Shown here in pieces: positions 18,897 through 26,704 of a stretch of DNA of 64,000 bases. A model generated the notes under the pieces. It was not told the DNA's origin. It saw only the letters and a program-made list of their open reading frames with translations, and did no database searches. Location: contig JAJRTN010000005.1 in assembly GCA_024278275.1 (NCBI GenBank), forward strand, positions 1-64,000. The letters are read 5' to 3'. How positions within the stretch are numbered: position 1 is the first letter of the stretch; every line of letters starts with the position of its first letter. A program made the translations under genes and the position numbers. This stretch comes from Candidatus Hydrogenedentota bacterium. GTDB taxonomy: Bacteria > Hydrogenedentota > Hydrogenedentia > Hydrogenedentales > JAJRTN01.

Positions 18897-20372
18897 TCAT
18901 GCTCTCACCGTGTGGGCGGAGAGATGGCAAAGACGGTTGTCGTGCCAGAGGGCGTTGCCGCTGACGGTTTCGCCTTCGATGATGAATTCTTCCCCGTCGC
19001 CGACGGGCTTCTTTACGGGCCGGATCTCGTTGGCAAGCTGTCGCAGGAAGGCCCGCGCCGTCGTTTCGGACGTGGGCGGTGTTTCGCCCGGGGCCATGGA
19101 TGCCTGGAAGAAGTAGGCATCGGCCAACCGGGGCCAGATCATTTCCAGCGTGCGGGGGGTATCAAAGAGATCCACCCCCATGACCCGGTCACCGCTTGCC
19201 GCCAGCACGCCCGCCGCGGCACTGGGCAGACGCAGGCGTTCGCGGTATTCACGACGCCGGTCTTCCGTGCGGTCCATGCCTTCCGTGAGGGAGCCGGTAG
19301 GGGAATTCACGTTCATCGAGGAAAGCGTTTCGGCCACGTTTACCCAGACCCGCCCCTGGTCGGAGTGGACGGCCCCGGACGCCATTCGGCTCCGGTTGAC
19401 GCTTCGGCTTTTCGAGGCGCGCAGTTCGGGCGGGGCGTAATGGGTGGTGGAGAACTTCAAGCCCGTACGGTGCCACCGGCCCTGTTCGACGCAACTCACG
19501 GGAAGCACCAGTACCTCTTGGGGGGGCACCATGACGGTGATGTTCACCGTCCGATTCTGCTTCTCCCCGGTGAGTACCTCGCCCTCGGGCACCAGGATGG
19601 GCTTTTCACCCAGGTTCGCCAGGAGCAACTCCGGCACGCTGCCGCTTTCCGACATCTCGCGCACCTCCGCGTTTCCCGTGGCGAGGGCCTCCGCCAGCAG
19701 GAGGTATTCCGCTTCGTGTCCATTGGGCGTGTAGATCGGGAAAAGGGTCAGGTTGTGATGGTGAAGCGCTTCGCCCAACACCACGTTGGCGAGCATGTCT
19801 TTCAGATCTTCCAGGGCGCGGGCTTTACGTCGCGTTGACGCTTCGGCGGCTTTCCAGGGGAAAAGGGCCAAAAGCATATGCGTTTCCGGGAGCGCATCGT
19901 CTTGCCGCAGGGCCAGGAGATGCTCATGCACGTCCCGAATGACCTTCGGCAGCGTCCACTGATCCGCCATGCGCCACGTGGCCAGCACCATATTGTGGAA
20001 CGCTTCCGCCGTGTTCCCGGGATTCTCGCGTTGTTGCAGGATGGACCGGCCTTCGGCGGTCGGGTGTAAGCGGAGATCGAGCGGTATCAGCCCATGGCGC
20101 ACCCGCCGGTCGTCCGTGACCTTTCCCCGGATTTCCACCGCCCGACGGTCGAGCAATGGTCCCAGCCAACTTGCCACCCGCCGGGGAAGGTAGCCCACGG
20201 GCAGCGCCTCGCTGTTTTCAACCCGCACCGCGTTGGGATCCCGCCGGTTCTCCGGGTCACGATGGAATGCTACCCGATCTCTGGGCAAGATACGTGCCGA
20301 GCGGTGTAACCCAGTGATAACGGTTTCAATGACACCGAGCAGGTATTCTTGTTCGTTTGTTTGCATGGTCAT
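18897..20372 (-). CDS. HIRAN domain fused to ARPP-1 (DUF6569) domain
   Basis: 491 residues. Residues ~14-85 fit a HIRAN domain (FHRDPENRRDPNAVRVE, then LPVGYLPRRVASWLGPLL), a fold known from SNF2-type repair proteins that bind DNA ends or stalled structures. Residues ~205-490 fit ARPP-1/DUF6569: SVPELLLANLGEKPILVPEG, GEVLTGEKQNRTVNITVMVP and LPVSCVEQGRWHRTG. As I recall, ARPP-1 is named for association with ADP-ribosylglycohydrolases and rhodanese-phosphatase proteins. The neighbour is PARG-like, which fits. An AAGGAG site lies 11 bases before ATG 20372; a second ATG lies six bases inside. Middle gene of the sigma-54-type operon. Biochemical function unknown. Confidence 0.8.
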   Translation of the reverse strand: MTMQTNEQEYLLGVIETVITGLHRSARILPRDRVAFHRDPENRRDPNAVRVENSEALPVGYLPRRVASWLGPLLDRRAVEIRGKVTDDRRVRHGLIPLDLRLHPTAEGRSILQQRENPGNTAEAFHNMVLATWRMADQWTLPKVIRDVHEHLLALRQDDALPETHMLLALFPWKAAEASTRRKARALEDLKDMLANVVLGEALHHHNLTLFPIYTPNGHEAEYLLLAEALATGNAEVREMSESGSVPELLLANLGEKPILVPEGEVLTGEKQNRTVNITVMVPPQEVLVLPVSCVEQGRWHRTGLKFSTTHYAPPELRASKSRSVNRSRMASGAVHSDQGRVWVNVAETLSSMNVNSPTGSLTEGMDRTEDRRREYRERLRLPSAAAGVLAASGDRVMGVDLFDTPRTLEMIWPRLADAYFFQASMAPGETPPTSETTARAFLRQLANEIRPVKKPVGDGEEFIIEGETVSGNALWHDNRLCHLSAHTVRA

Positions 20373-20458
20373 GTTTTGTTCGGCTCCTTTGTTGTTTGCC
20401 CTTTTCCAACGGGAAGAGCATGTGCCCACCATTCCCGTGCCGTGGCGGCGTGCCCCCT

Positions 20459-20836
20459 TCAGGCCGCCGCCACGGCATCCGTGTTTGCCAGACGGTAATG
20501 ACGGGTCTGCTCGTTGATCCCGTAGGTCGTGAGCCACACGTACTCGCCCGGCTGTTCCCCTTGACCCACCACCGCCAGCATCTCCTCACCGAAGATGCGA
20601 AATGAAAAGTACCAGGTCGGTTCGCCTTCCGCCTTGCGTCCCCAGTATCGCGGCCGATACCCCAGCAGCATGACCTGTTCCGCGCGCAGGTGGCGGCTGT
20701 GCCGGAAGAGCACGGTGGCCAATCCGCGGGTAAGTCCAAAACCCGAATACTCCCGCACCCGGTCCAACGCATGCTGGCTGATTGTCAATCCCCGTGCTTT
20801 GCTCACCTTGAGAAACTTCCGGCCCGTGGTTGCCAT
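20459..20836 (-). CDS. small basic protein, first gene of the sigma-54 operon
   Basis: 125 residues, no membrane segment or signal. It begins with basic residues, then LTISQHALDRVREYSGFGLT, which recalls the SxHAxxRxxER start of DUF4258 and some BrnT/RelE-fold toxins. The rest alternates strands (TWYFSFRIFGEEMLAVVG, YVWLTTYGINEQTRHY). I cannot assign a family; a small nuclease or RNA-binding fold is a guess. The ATG at 20836 follows a GGGAG stretch, while a longer in-frame start would run into the predicted leader. It is 86 bp ahead of the HIRAN-ARPP-1 gene and first behind the -24/-12 promoter. Confidence 0.65.
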   Translation of the reverse strand: MATTGRKFLKVSKARGLTISQHALDRVREYSGFGLTRGLATVLFRHSRHLRAEQVMLLGYRPRYWGRKAEGEPTWYFSFRIFGEEMLAVVGQGEQPGEYVWLTTYGINEQTRHYRLANTDAVAAA

Positions 20837-20860
20837 GGTGTCCGTCTCCCGTCGTGTTGT

Positions 20861-20872
20861 GCCCCATGGGGC
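20861..20872. other. 12-bp perfect palindrome in the predicted operon leader
   Basis: GCCCCATGGGGC lies between the predicted transcript start (~20889) and the first start codon (20836) of the minus-strand operon. It could be a protein-binding site; its role is not known. Confidence 0.35.
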
Positions 20873-20900
20873 GTCCGCTGCTTTCACTGTAATTTATTAA

Positions 20901-20915
20901 GCATGGGACGTGCCA
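20901..20915 (-). promoter_or_regulatory. sigma-54 (-24/-12) promoter for the three-gene operon
   Basis: Read on the minus strand, 20915 down to 20899 is TGGCACG-TCCC-ATGCT. Consensus is TGGCACG-N4-TTGCT, so only one consensus base differs, and the key GG and GC pairs are exactly 10 bases apart. It points at the gene starting at 20836, leaving a leader of about 50 bases. The divergent neighbour is a GAFTGA-containing sigma-54 activator, which strongly supports the call. No clear upstream activator dyad was found. Confidence 0.8.
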
Positions 20916-20984
20916 AAAGGGTGAAGGATGCTAAACCATGGTGTGGTAACGACTTAAGCTGGGGGAGAATAGATTTTCAGCTAT

Positions 20985-21014
20985 TTGGAGTTCTCAAGGG
21001 TTGCGTGCTATGCT
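20985..21014 (+). promoter_or_regulatory. possible sigma-70 promoter of the activator gene
   Basis: TTGGAG (20985-20990), 18 bases, then TATGCT (21009-21014) preceded by an extended -10 TGC. It would start transcription near 21021, about 50 bases before the ATG at 21074. Both boxes are imperfect. Confidence 0.4.
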
Positions 21015-21073
21015 CAGGAAATGCGTACATGAAGCGCTTTCGCTGTACCAACCGTCACGCAGGGGAGTCGGCC

Positions 21074-22645
21074 ATGGCCCGCAAAAGCAAAGTAACCGTG
21101 ATCACCTACAACGGTGTCGATGGCGCGTGCGCGGCGGCGGCCGTGCTCCTTAAACACCCCCGTGCCGAAGTGCGGGTGAGCAGCGCCCGGGGTATTGCCG
21201 ACACCTTCACCGCGCTTCAAGACAAGCAGACGGGCTGCATCCACGTCTGCGGCGTGGGCGTCACGTGTCCCTGGGGTGCCCTTGCCGCCGCGCTGAGACC
21301 AGTGCAAAACAACGGCGTCAAGGTCTATTGGCACTGCGGGCGCGGTTATTTCACGGACGATCAGGAGGAGAACTTCGGCCGGCTGTGTCACACGCGTTTC
21401 ATGGATGCGGGCACCAACACGGCCGCCCTGGCGGAGCATTTCGGCGTTTCCCATACCCGGGAAGGACAATGGCTCGTCGAACTGTCCTGGCACGACCGGC
21501 ATGTATCGGGGCACAAAGGCCCCGCCGAACGCTCCAAGGAAGAAAGCGATTGGCTCGATCTCATCGATGCCTCCCTGGCGCAGTACTTCAAGTACCAGGA
21601 CCGGGACCCTTATTTGCGGTGCATCGGGAAACTCGCCCGACAGGACTTCACCGAGGACGACCATGTCGCCATCGAGGCCTTTCGCCGCACGGGCTACAAG
21701 TACCTGCTCCACGGCGGCACGCCCGCGGTGCGTCAGCTCAAGGAACGCATACAGCGGTGCGCCGACGCCAACCGCCACATCATCATCACCGGGGAATCAG
21801 GCACGGGGAAGGAACACGTGGCGCACCTGCTGTGGGAGCGAAGCCCCCGCGCCATGGGGCCCATGGTGGCGGTGAACTGCGCCCTTTACGCAGGCAGCGC
21901 CAACCTGGCCAACTCCGATCTCTTCGGTCACCGGAAAGGCGCTTTCACCGGGGCCGAGCGGGATCGGCAGGGGAAGTTCGTGGCGGCCCACCGGGGCATC
22001 CTCTTTCTCGACGAGATTGGTGAATTGCCGCCGGAAGTGCAGGCGAAACTGCTTCGCGTGCTGGAAGATGGACGGGTGACGCCGGAAGGGGCGGATCAAT
22101 ACGAGCAGGAGGTGGACGTGTGTGTCATCGCCGCGACCCACCGCGACCTGCCCCGCATGATTCGGAAAGGCCTCTTTCGTGCGGACCTTTACCACCGTTT
22201 GGCCACCCTGCGGATCCACGTGCCTCCCCTGCGCGACCGCGTTGCTGACATCGACATCATCGTCGCGGAACGACTCGAAATACTTGCCGAGGAGGGCCGC
22301 ACGCGCAAACTCAGCAAGCGCGACTTCGCCCGGCTGCGTGAATACGCCTGGCCCGGCAATGTGCGCCAACTCATCAAACTCATCGACCGCGCCACGTTGC
22401 TCGATCTGTCCATCAAGGAAGTTCTGGAAGAAGAACAGGCCCTTGGCGTCCTTGAAGAAGAGGAAGGGCAAAAGGGCGAAGTGCTCCTGCCCTCGTCCCG
22501 CGAAGACGTCCGTCCCCTGGAGGAAGTCCAGCGCCGATACGCCCGCCACGCCTGGGAACTCCACCACCGCCAACACCGCGCCACCGCCAATGCCCTTGGC
22601 ATCAGCGAAAACACCCTGCGATACAAATACCTGGCGGACGGGTGA
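21074..22645 (+). CDS. sigma-54 activator with DHH-phosphoesterase-like sensor domain
   Basis: 523 residues. The AAA+ core has Walker A GESGTGKE (240-247), GAFTGA (289-294, the sigma-54 contact loop), Walker B ILFLDEIGE (309-317) and sensor II WPGNVRQL (427-434). A Fis-type helix-turn-helix closes the protein (ATANALGISENTLRYKYL, 503-520). Residues 1-205 are not a receiver, PAS or GAF domain. They start VTVITYNGVDGACAAAAVLL, which matches the opening strand-loop-helix of DHH-family phosphoesterases (HNDxDG) with most metal ligands changed; Asp16 remains. So it may sense a nucleotide or oligonucleotide rather than cleave it. AGGGGAG supports the start at 21074. It is divergent from the operon it probably controls. 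Confidence 0.85.
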   Translation: MARKSKVTVITYNGVDGACAAAAVLLKHPRAEVRVSSARGIADTFTALQDKQTGCIHVCGVGVTCPWGALAAALRPVQNNGVKVYWHCGRGYFTDDQEENFGRLCHTRFMDAGTNTAALAEHFGVSHTREGQWLVELSWHDRHVSGHKGPAERSKEESDWLDLIDASLAQYFKYQDRDPYLRCIGKLARQDFTEDDHVAIEAFRRTGYKYLLHGGTPAVRQLKERIQRCADANRHIIITGESGTGKEHVAHLLWERSPRAMGPMVAVNCALYAGSANLANSDLFGHRKGAFTGAERDRQGKFVAAHRGILFLDEIGELPPEVQAKLLRVLEDGRVTPEGADQYEQEVDVCVIAATHRDLPRMIRKGLFRADLYHRLATLRIHVPPLRDRVADIDIIVAERLEILAEEGRTRKLSKRDFARLREYAWPGNVRQLIKLIDRATLLDLSIKEVLEEEQALGVLEEEEGQKGEVLLPSSREDVRPLEEVQRRYARHAWELHHRQHRATANALGISENTLRYKYLADG

Positions 22646-22684
22646 GGCGGATGGGGAGTGGGGCAAGTCCGTGGCGGAAATCTT

Positions 22685-23716
22685 TCACCATCGCACGATG
22701 AGCCGCGCCAGCGCGTCAACCCAGCGGGAATGGGCGTTGAGCGAAGGCACCAGGAGGAAGTCCCGGCCGCCATGTTCGAGGAAGGTGGCCCTGCCCGTGA
22801 TACCAATCTCCTCCAGGGTTTCCAGGCAATCGGTCACGAAGGAGGGAGAGAGCACGGCCAGGCGCTTCACCCCGCTTTGGGCCAGTTTCACGAGGGTCCG
22901 GTCGGTGGCGGGACCCAGCCAGGGCTCGCGTCCCAGCCGGGATTGAAACGTGATGGTGTAGCGCTTCGCTTCCAGTTTCAGCCGTTCCGCCAGGGCACGG
23001 GCGGTCTCCATGCAGTGGTGACGGTAACACCGGTGGTTCGCCGAAACGGAAACGTCGCAACAGTCTTCTCGGCGGAGGCAGTGCGCGCCCGTGGGGTCGC
23101 CCTTGTAAATGTGCCGTTCGGGAAGGCCATGGAAACTGAGAAGGACATGGTCGGGCCGAAACGTCTCCAGCGCGGGACCCGCCACGGCTTGCCACGCATC
23201 GAGAAACCCGGCGTCCCGGTGGAAAGGAGGCATGATGGACAGGGCGGGCACGTTCCACCGCCGGGCGGCCGACCGGTACACCGCCTCCGAGACGGAACCT
23301 GTCGTGGCCGAGGCGTACTGGGGGAACATGGGCACGACCACAATGCGGTCCACGTTCTGGTCGATGAGGCCGTCGAGCGCGTCCTCCACGCCGGGTTCGC
23401 CGTAGGCCATGCCGAGGGCGATGGGAAGATCGGGCAGGCGTGCGGCCAGGGCCTTGCGAAGATCCTCGCTGAAAGCGATGAGAGGAGAACCCCGCTCCGT
23501 CCAGATGGCCCGGTACGCCGCCGCCGTGCGCTTGGGGCGGAAGGGAAGAATAAAGCAGTGGACGATGAGCCAACGTTTCCAGGCCGCCGTGTCGATGATG
23601 CGGGGATCGGAAAGAAAGCGGCGGAGATAGGCCCGCGTCTCGGCCACCCCGGGCGCGGCCGGCGACCCCGTGTTTACCAGGAGCACCCCCGTTTTTTCAC
23701 CGTCCTGAATCGTCAT
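22685..23716 (-). CDS. hemH: ferrochelatase
   Basis: 343 residues, normal length for bacterial ferrochelatase, which inserts Fe(II) (or makes coproheme) in the last steps of heme synthesis. Visible signatures: GVLLVNTGSP near the start, VVVPMFPQYASATTGSV, the catalytic-His block LLSFHGLPERH, YTITFQSRLGREPWLGP and the conserved acidic SPSFVTDCLETLEEI. Cysteines in CLRREDCCDVS and HRCYRHHC could hold an iron-sulfur cluster, as in some family members, but this is uncertain. The ATG at 23716 is better spaced from AAAGG than the ATG at 23722. It overlaps the end of the upstream membrane-protein gene by 20 bases, so translation is probably coupled. Confidence 0.95.
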   Translation of the reverse strand: MTIQDGEKTGVLLVNTGSPAAPGVAETRAYLRRFLSDPRIIDTAAWKRWLIVHCFILPFRPKRTAAAYRAIWTERGSPLIAFSEDLRKALAARLPDLPIALGMAYGEPGVEDALDGLIDQNVDRIVVVPMFPQYASATTGSVSEAVYRSAARRWNVPALSIMPPFHRDAGFLDAWQAVAGPALETFRPDHVLLSFHGLPERHIYKGDPTGAHCLRREDCCDVSVSANHRCYRHHCMETARALAERLKLEAKRYTITFQSRLGREPWLGPATDRTLVKLAQSGVKRLAVLSPSFVTDCLETLEEIGITGRATFLEHGGRDFLLVPSLNAHSRWVDALARLIVRW

Positions 23717-24632
23717 GACCATCCTTTCTTTCCGTACCGGCCTGCCTCATGTCGAGCATACCCGCAAAAAACGACAGGTACAAGACCGCATTGATGATGG
23801 CCACTTCGACGGCAAAAGCGGCCACCAGCGTCTCCACCGGCATGCCGCCGTGGGTGTGCAGAAAATAACCCGCGGCGGCGAAGGGGATCCCCGTTGCGTC
23901 GGGCGTCACCGGGATGCCGCTCACGATGGCGTGCGCGCACCGGGCCACGCACACCAGCACGAAGGACACGGGATAACCGAAAGCACGGCAAAGGAATACG
24001 ACCCCCAGGATGTCGCTCACCTTGGCCAGGCTCGTGGTCAGGAGAATAACCGGGCTCTTCGCGCCAAGTTGCCGGAACTCACCCTGAAGCCGTGTCAGGA
24101 CACGGAGTACCCGTGCGAAGCGGTCCGTGCGTTCGGGGAGTTTCACGCCCGCCACGATCACGCCCGCCCCCGTCATCGCGGCGGCAAGAAGCAGCGCAAG
24201 CCACCAGGACACCAATCCCATGGCCGCCACGCCGAAGAGGCCGAAGAACAGGGTTGCGCTTATTTCAATGGCCCGGTCGGCCAGGATCCACGCGGCCAGA
24301 GGAGTGTTCCGATGGCGCCGCAAGAGAAGAGGTGACAACTCGCCTATGCGCCCCGGGGACCAGTGCCCCGCCATTTTCGCGATGAAGAAAAGCCCCACCG
24401 CTTGCCGGCCCCGGCCCAGAACATAACGCCACTTCCAGGCCCTAATCCAGAAACCGGCCCCGGTAAGCGCCACGGTCACCACGAGTGGTCCCGGCGCCGC
24501 CGACCGCAAGGCGGTGAGAACGATAGCGGGATCGAGGTACCACACCAGTACGCCGGCAAAAAGTATCCCGGCCACGAAAAATACATGGCGGGTCCGGATT
24601 CGGTGGCCGTTCTTGCCTGGCGCAGGTGTCAT
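23697..24632 (-). CDS. lysylphosphatidylglycerol-synthase-like / UPF0104 flippase-type membrane protein
   Basis: 311 residues with about seven or eight membrane helices (FFVAGILFAGVLVWYLDP; LVVTVALTGAGFWIRAWKW; TLFFGLFGVAAMGLVSWWLAL). The pattern WIRAWKWRYVLG, FFIAKMAGHWSPGRIGELS and SGIPVTPDATGIPFAAAGYF is that of the LPG_synthase_TM/UPF0104 family; GRIGE and the G.P.TP.G.G-like block are typical. Members move or modify lipids or polyprenyl-linked sugars. There is no soluble synthase domain, so flippase-like transport is more likely. The ATG at 24632 is preferred; an in-frame GTG at 24656 is possible. It is translationally coupled to hemH. Confidence 0.8.
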   Translation of the reverse strand: MTPAPGKNGHRIRTRHVFFVAGILFAGVLVWYLDPAIVLTALRSAAPGPLVVTVALTGAGFWIRAWKWRYVLGRGRQAVGLFFIAKMAGHWSPGRIGELSPLLLRRHRNTPLAAWILADRAIEISATLFFGLFGVAAMGLVSWWLALLLAAAMTGAGVIVAGVKLPERTDRFARVLRVLTRLQGEFRQLGAKSPVILLTTSLAKVSDILGVVFLCRAFGYPVSFVLVCVARCAHAIVSGIPVTPDATGIPFAAAGYFLHTHGGMPVETLVAAFAVEVAIINAVLYLSFFAGMLDMRQAGTERKDGHDDSGR

Positions 24633-24731
24633 GTTCCGCACTTTACAGGATGGCACGCAGGAAGATCCTCAATTTCGCCGATGCCGCTACCATTCGATCC
24701 TTTCCAGGGGAGGGGAAGGGTGGAAATGCCT

Positions 24732-26330
24732 TTACCGTGCCGGTGGGATGGCTTTGCCGGTGAAGTCCCATTCATATACGTTCACATCCGCGCTGCTCGC
24801 CTCGGGCAAACGCTTCATGTGGGCCTGAACCCAAGCGACCTCTTTGCCCAACACGTCACGCAAATCGCGATGGTCTCGCCACATTTCGAAACGGAAGTGT
24901 TCCGCAAGGAAGTACCCCTTCGGATGGGCGGCCAGAAAGGCACGAAGCGCCTCCAGCGAATCCAACCCCGCCAGGCCCGATTCCTGAACCTCCCAGGCGT
25001 TGTAACGGTTGGGAAACCAGTCATCCACCCGGCCCACGTAGTAGTACACGGGCAGGAAAGTGGTGGTGAGCACGGCATTTTCACCCAGGTGTTCCCGCAC
25101 ATAGGCGCAGGGCTTTTTCCATTGCGGATGCCGCCGCGCGAGGGTGGTGGAATCCCCCGAGGCCGCGTCGAGCGTGTCGCCCGTGAGCCGAACAAGCGAA
25201 ACCCCCAGGCGCCCCAGGAAAAGGATGCACCCCAGGGCCAGCCCCCCCGCAAGCAGTCCGCCGATACGGGACCGGCCCCGCGGACGCCGCAAGATCATGG
25301 CGCCCTCCAACAGCCCCATAATCCCATGGGCGAACAACATGCAGTAAACCGGGTAGGCGAAAAACATGAACCGGGCCCGCCGGTAGCCGATGAGGTAGGT
25401 CAACACCAGCACCGGAGCCCAGAAGGCGCACAGCACGAACACGCCCCGCCAACCCTGGCGGCACGCCAGCGCCGACCCCGCCAAGACCGTGAGGAACACG
25501 CCGGTGCTTAGATTAAGGTTGAGCCAACGGAAATACGCGTACCGGTCCGCACGCTGTAAATCGACCAAGGTGCCCCCGATGCCCGTGCTGAACACCGCCG
25601 CGCGATCAGCCTCATTGGGATTGAGGGCCAGGGCCGCCAACGTCAGTAGTCCGATTCCGCTAAAAACCACCACAACACCGACCCATTTACCATATAACCG
25701 ACGAATACCGATCCATCTCACCCCGGCGTATACGCCCGGTCCCGCCAAGAACAAAATCGAATGAAACGAAGCGAGCATACCCGCCACATAGGCCGAAAAG
25801 GCGCCCATGCCCGATACGATGGCAGGGCGGCGGTTTTCCGCCTCAAACATCCGCCAGAGGGCCGACAGGAAAAAAAGATACATGGTGACTTGAAAAGTGT
25901 ACAGCCGGGCTTCCCGCGCCCAGGCCACGCTCCAGGGGGAAAGGGCCAAGGCGAATGCCGCCACGAGGGCCGTTTCACGGCCGAGGAGACGCCGGGCCAA
26001 CCGGTAGACCAGCACCACATTCAGCGCCGAAAAAAGTACCGAGGGAAACCGAACCGCCGCGGCGTTATCCCCCCAAAAAGCGATGAAGCCCCCAAGAACG
26101 GCGTTGTAGGCCATGGAACTGGGGTAGAAGACCCCGCTCGGCAGGACGAAACGGCCCTGTTCGGCGAAAGCCCGCGCGACCTCCACATGGACCAGTTCAT
26201 CATGCCAGAGGCTGGGCACGCCCAGGTTCGCGGCACCAAGCACCAGCGCCAAAACGCCCGCCAGGGCCACCAGTCCCTCTTCCCAACGGGCACGAGGGAC
26301 TTCAAGTGATTTTGCCGATAGAGTTGACAT
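24732..26330 (-). CDS. GT-C (PMT/ArnT-type) membrane glycosyltransferase
   Basis: 532 residues. The first periplasmic loop has LWHDELVHVEVARAFAEQG, whose Asp-Glu pair is the catalytic signature of the GT39/GT83 superfamily. About 10-11 helices follow (VVLVYRLARRLLG; AFALALSPWSVAWAREARLY is a typical family block), then a ~130-residue soluble C-terminal part beginning near ARRHPQWKKPCAYV. These enzymes transfer a sugar from a polyprenyl-phosphate donor to lipid or protein in the periplasm. Acceptor unknown. The ribosome site before ATG 26330 is weak. It is upstream of the flippase-like gene and co-directional with it, with a 99-bp gap. Confidence 0.85.
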   Translation of the reverse strand: MSTLSAKSLEVPRARWEEGLVALAGVLALVLGAANLGVPSLWHDELVHVEVARAFAEQGRFVLPSGVFYPSSMAYNAVLGGFIAFWGDNAAAVRFPSVLFSALNVVLVYRLARRLLGRETALVAAFALALSPWSVAWAREARLYTFQVTMYLFFLSALWRMFEAENRRPAIVSGMGAFSAYVAGMLASFHSILFLAGPGVYAGVRWIGIRRLYGKWVGVVVVFSGIGLLTLAALALNPNEADRAAVFSTGIGGTLVDLQRADRYAYFRWLNLNLSTGVFLTVLAGSALACRQGWRGVFVLCAFWAPVLVLTYLIGYRRARFMFFAYPVYCMLFAHGIMGLLEGAMILRRPRGRSRIGGLLAGGLALGCILFLGRLGVSLVRLTGDTLDAASGDSTTLARRHPQWKKPCAYVREHLGENAVLTTTFLPVYYYVGRVDDWFPNRYNAWEVQESGLAGLDSLEALRAFLAAHPKGYFLAEHFRFEMWRDHRDLRDVLGKEVAWVQAHMKRLPEASSADVNVYEWDFTGKAIPPAR

Positions 26331-26704
26331 GGGCGCCCCATTGTACGGCGGCGCCCCCCGGGATTTCACGAAGCGACCCAGGTTCCGTTTGCGAAGAGGC
26401 GTTTTTCAGCACGACCGCCGCATGGGACATGTGTTAAGCTGATTGGGCAGTTTTGACGTGGGGGGGACGGTCGAATCAATGCGGCCGTGCTTCGTGGTGA
26501 AGGACGTCGGTCCGTGTCCGCGCCGTTTCCCACGAACACGGGAGCAAAGCGGGCACGGACATGGGTGAAGACAATCGGGATTGGAACTTGATCACGGCCG
26601 GGAGTACTCCTGGTGAAAAGCCCATTTTCAGCGAGACCGTCACGCTGTCCAGTGACCGAACGGGGCCCCGCGGATGGCACGGAAGAAAATCCTTGATTTC
26701 GCAA
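26331..26704. other. gene-free divergent intergenic region
   Basis: 374 bp between the leftward glycosyltransferase and the rightward GH5-like gene. The hydrolase frame is open through much of it, but no ribosome site supports a start here. There is a G-run at 26460-26466. Promoters for both genes are expected but not identifiable by eye. Confidence 0.4.
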
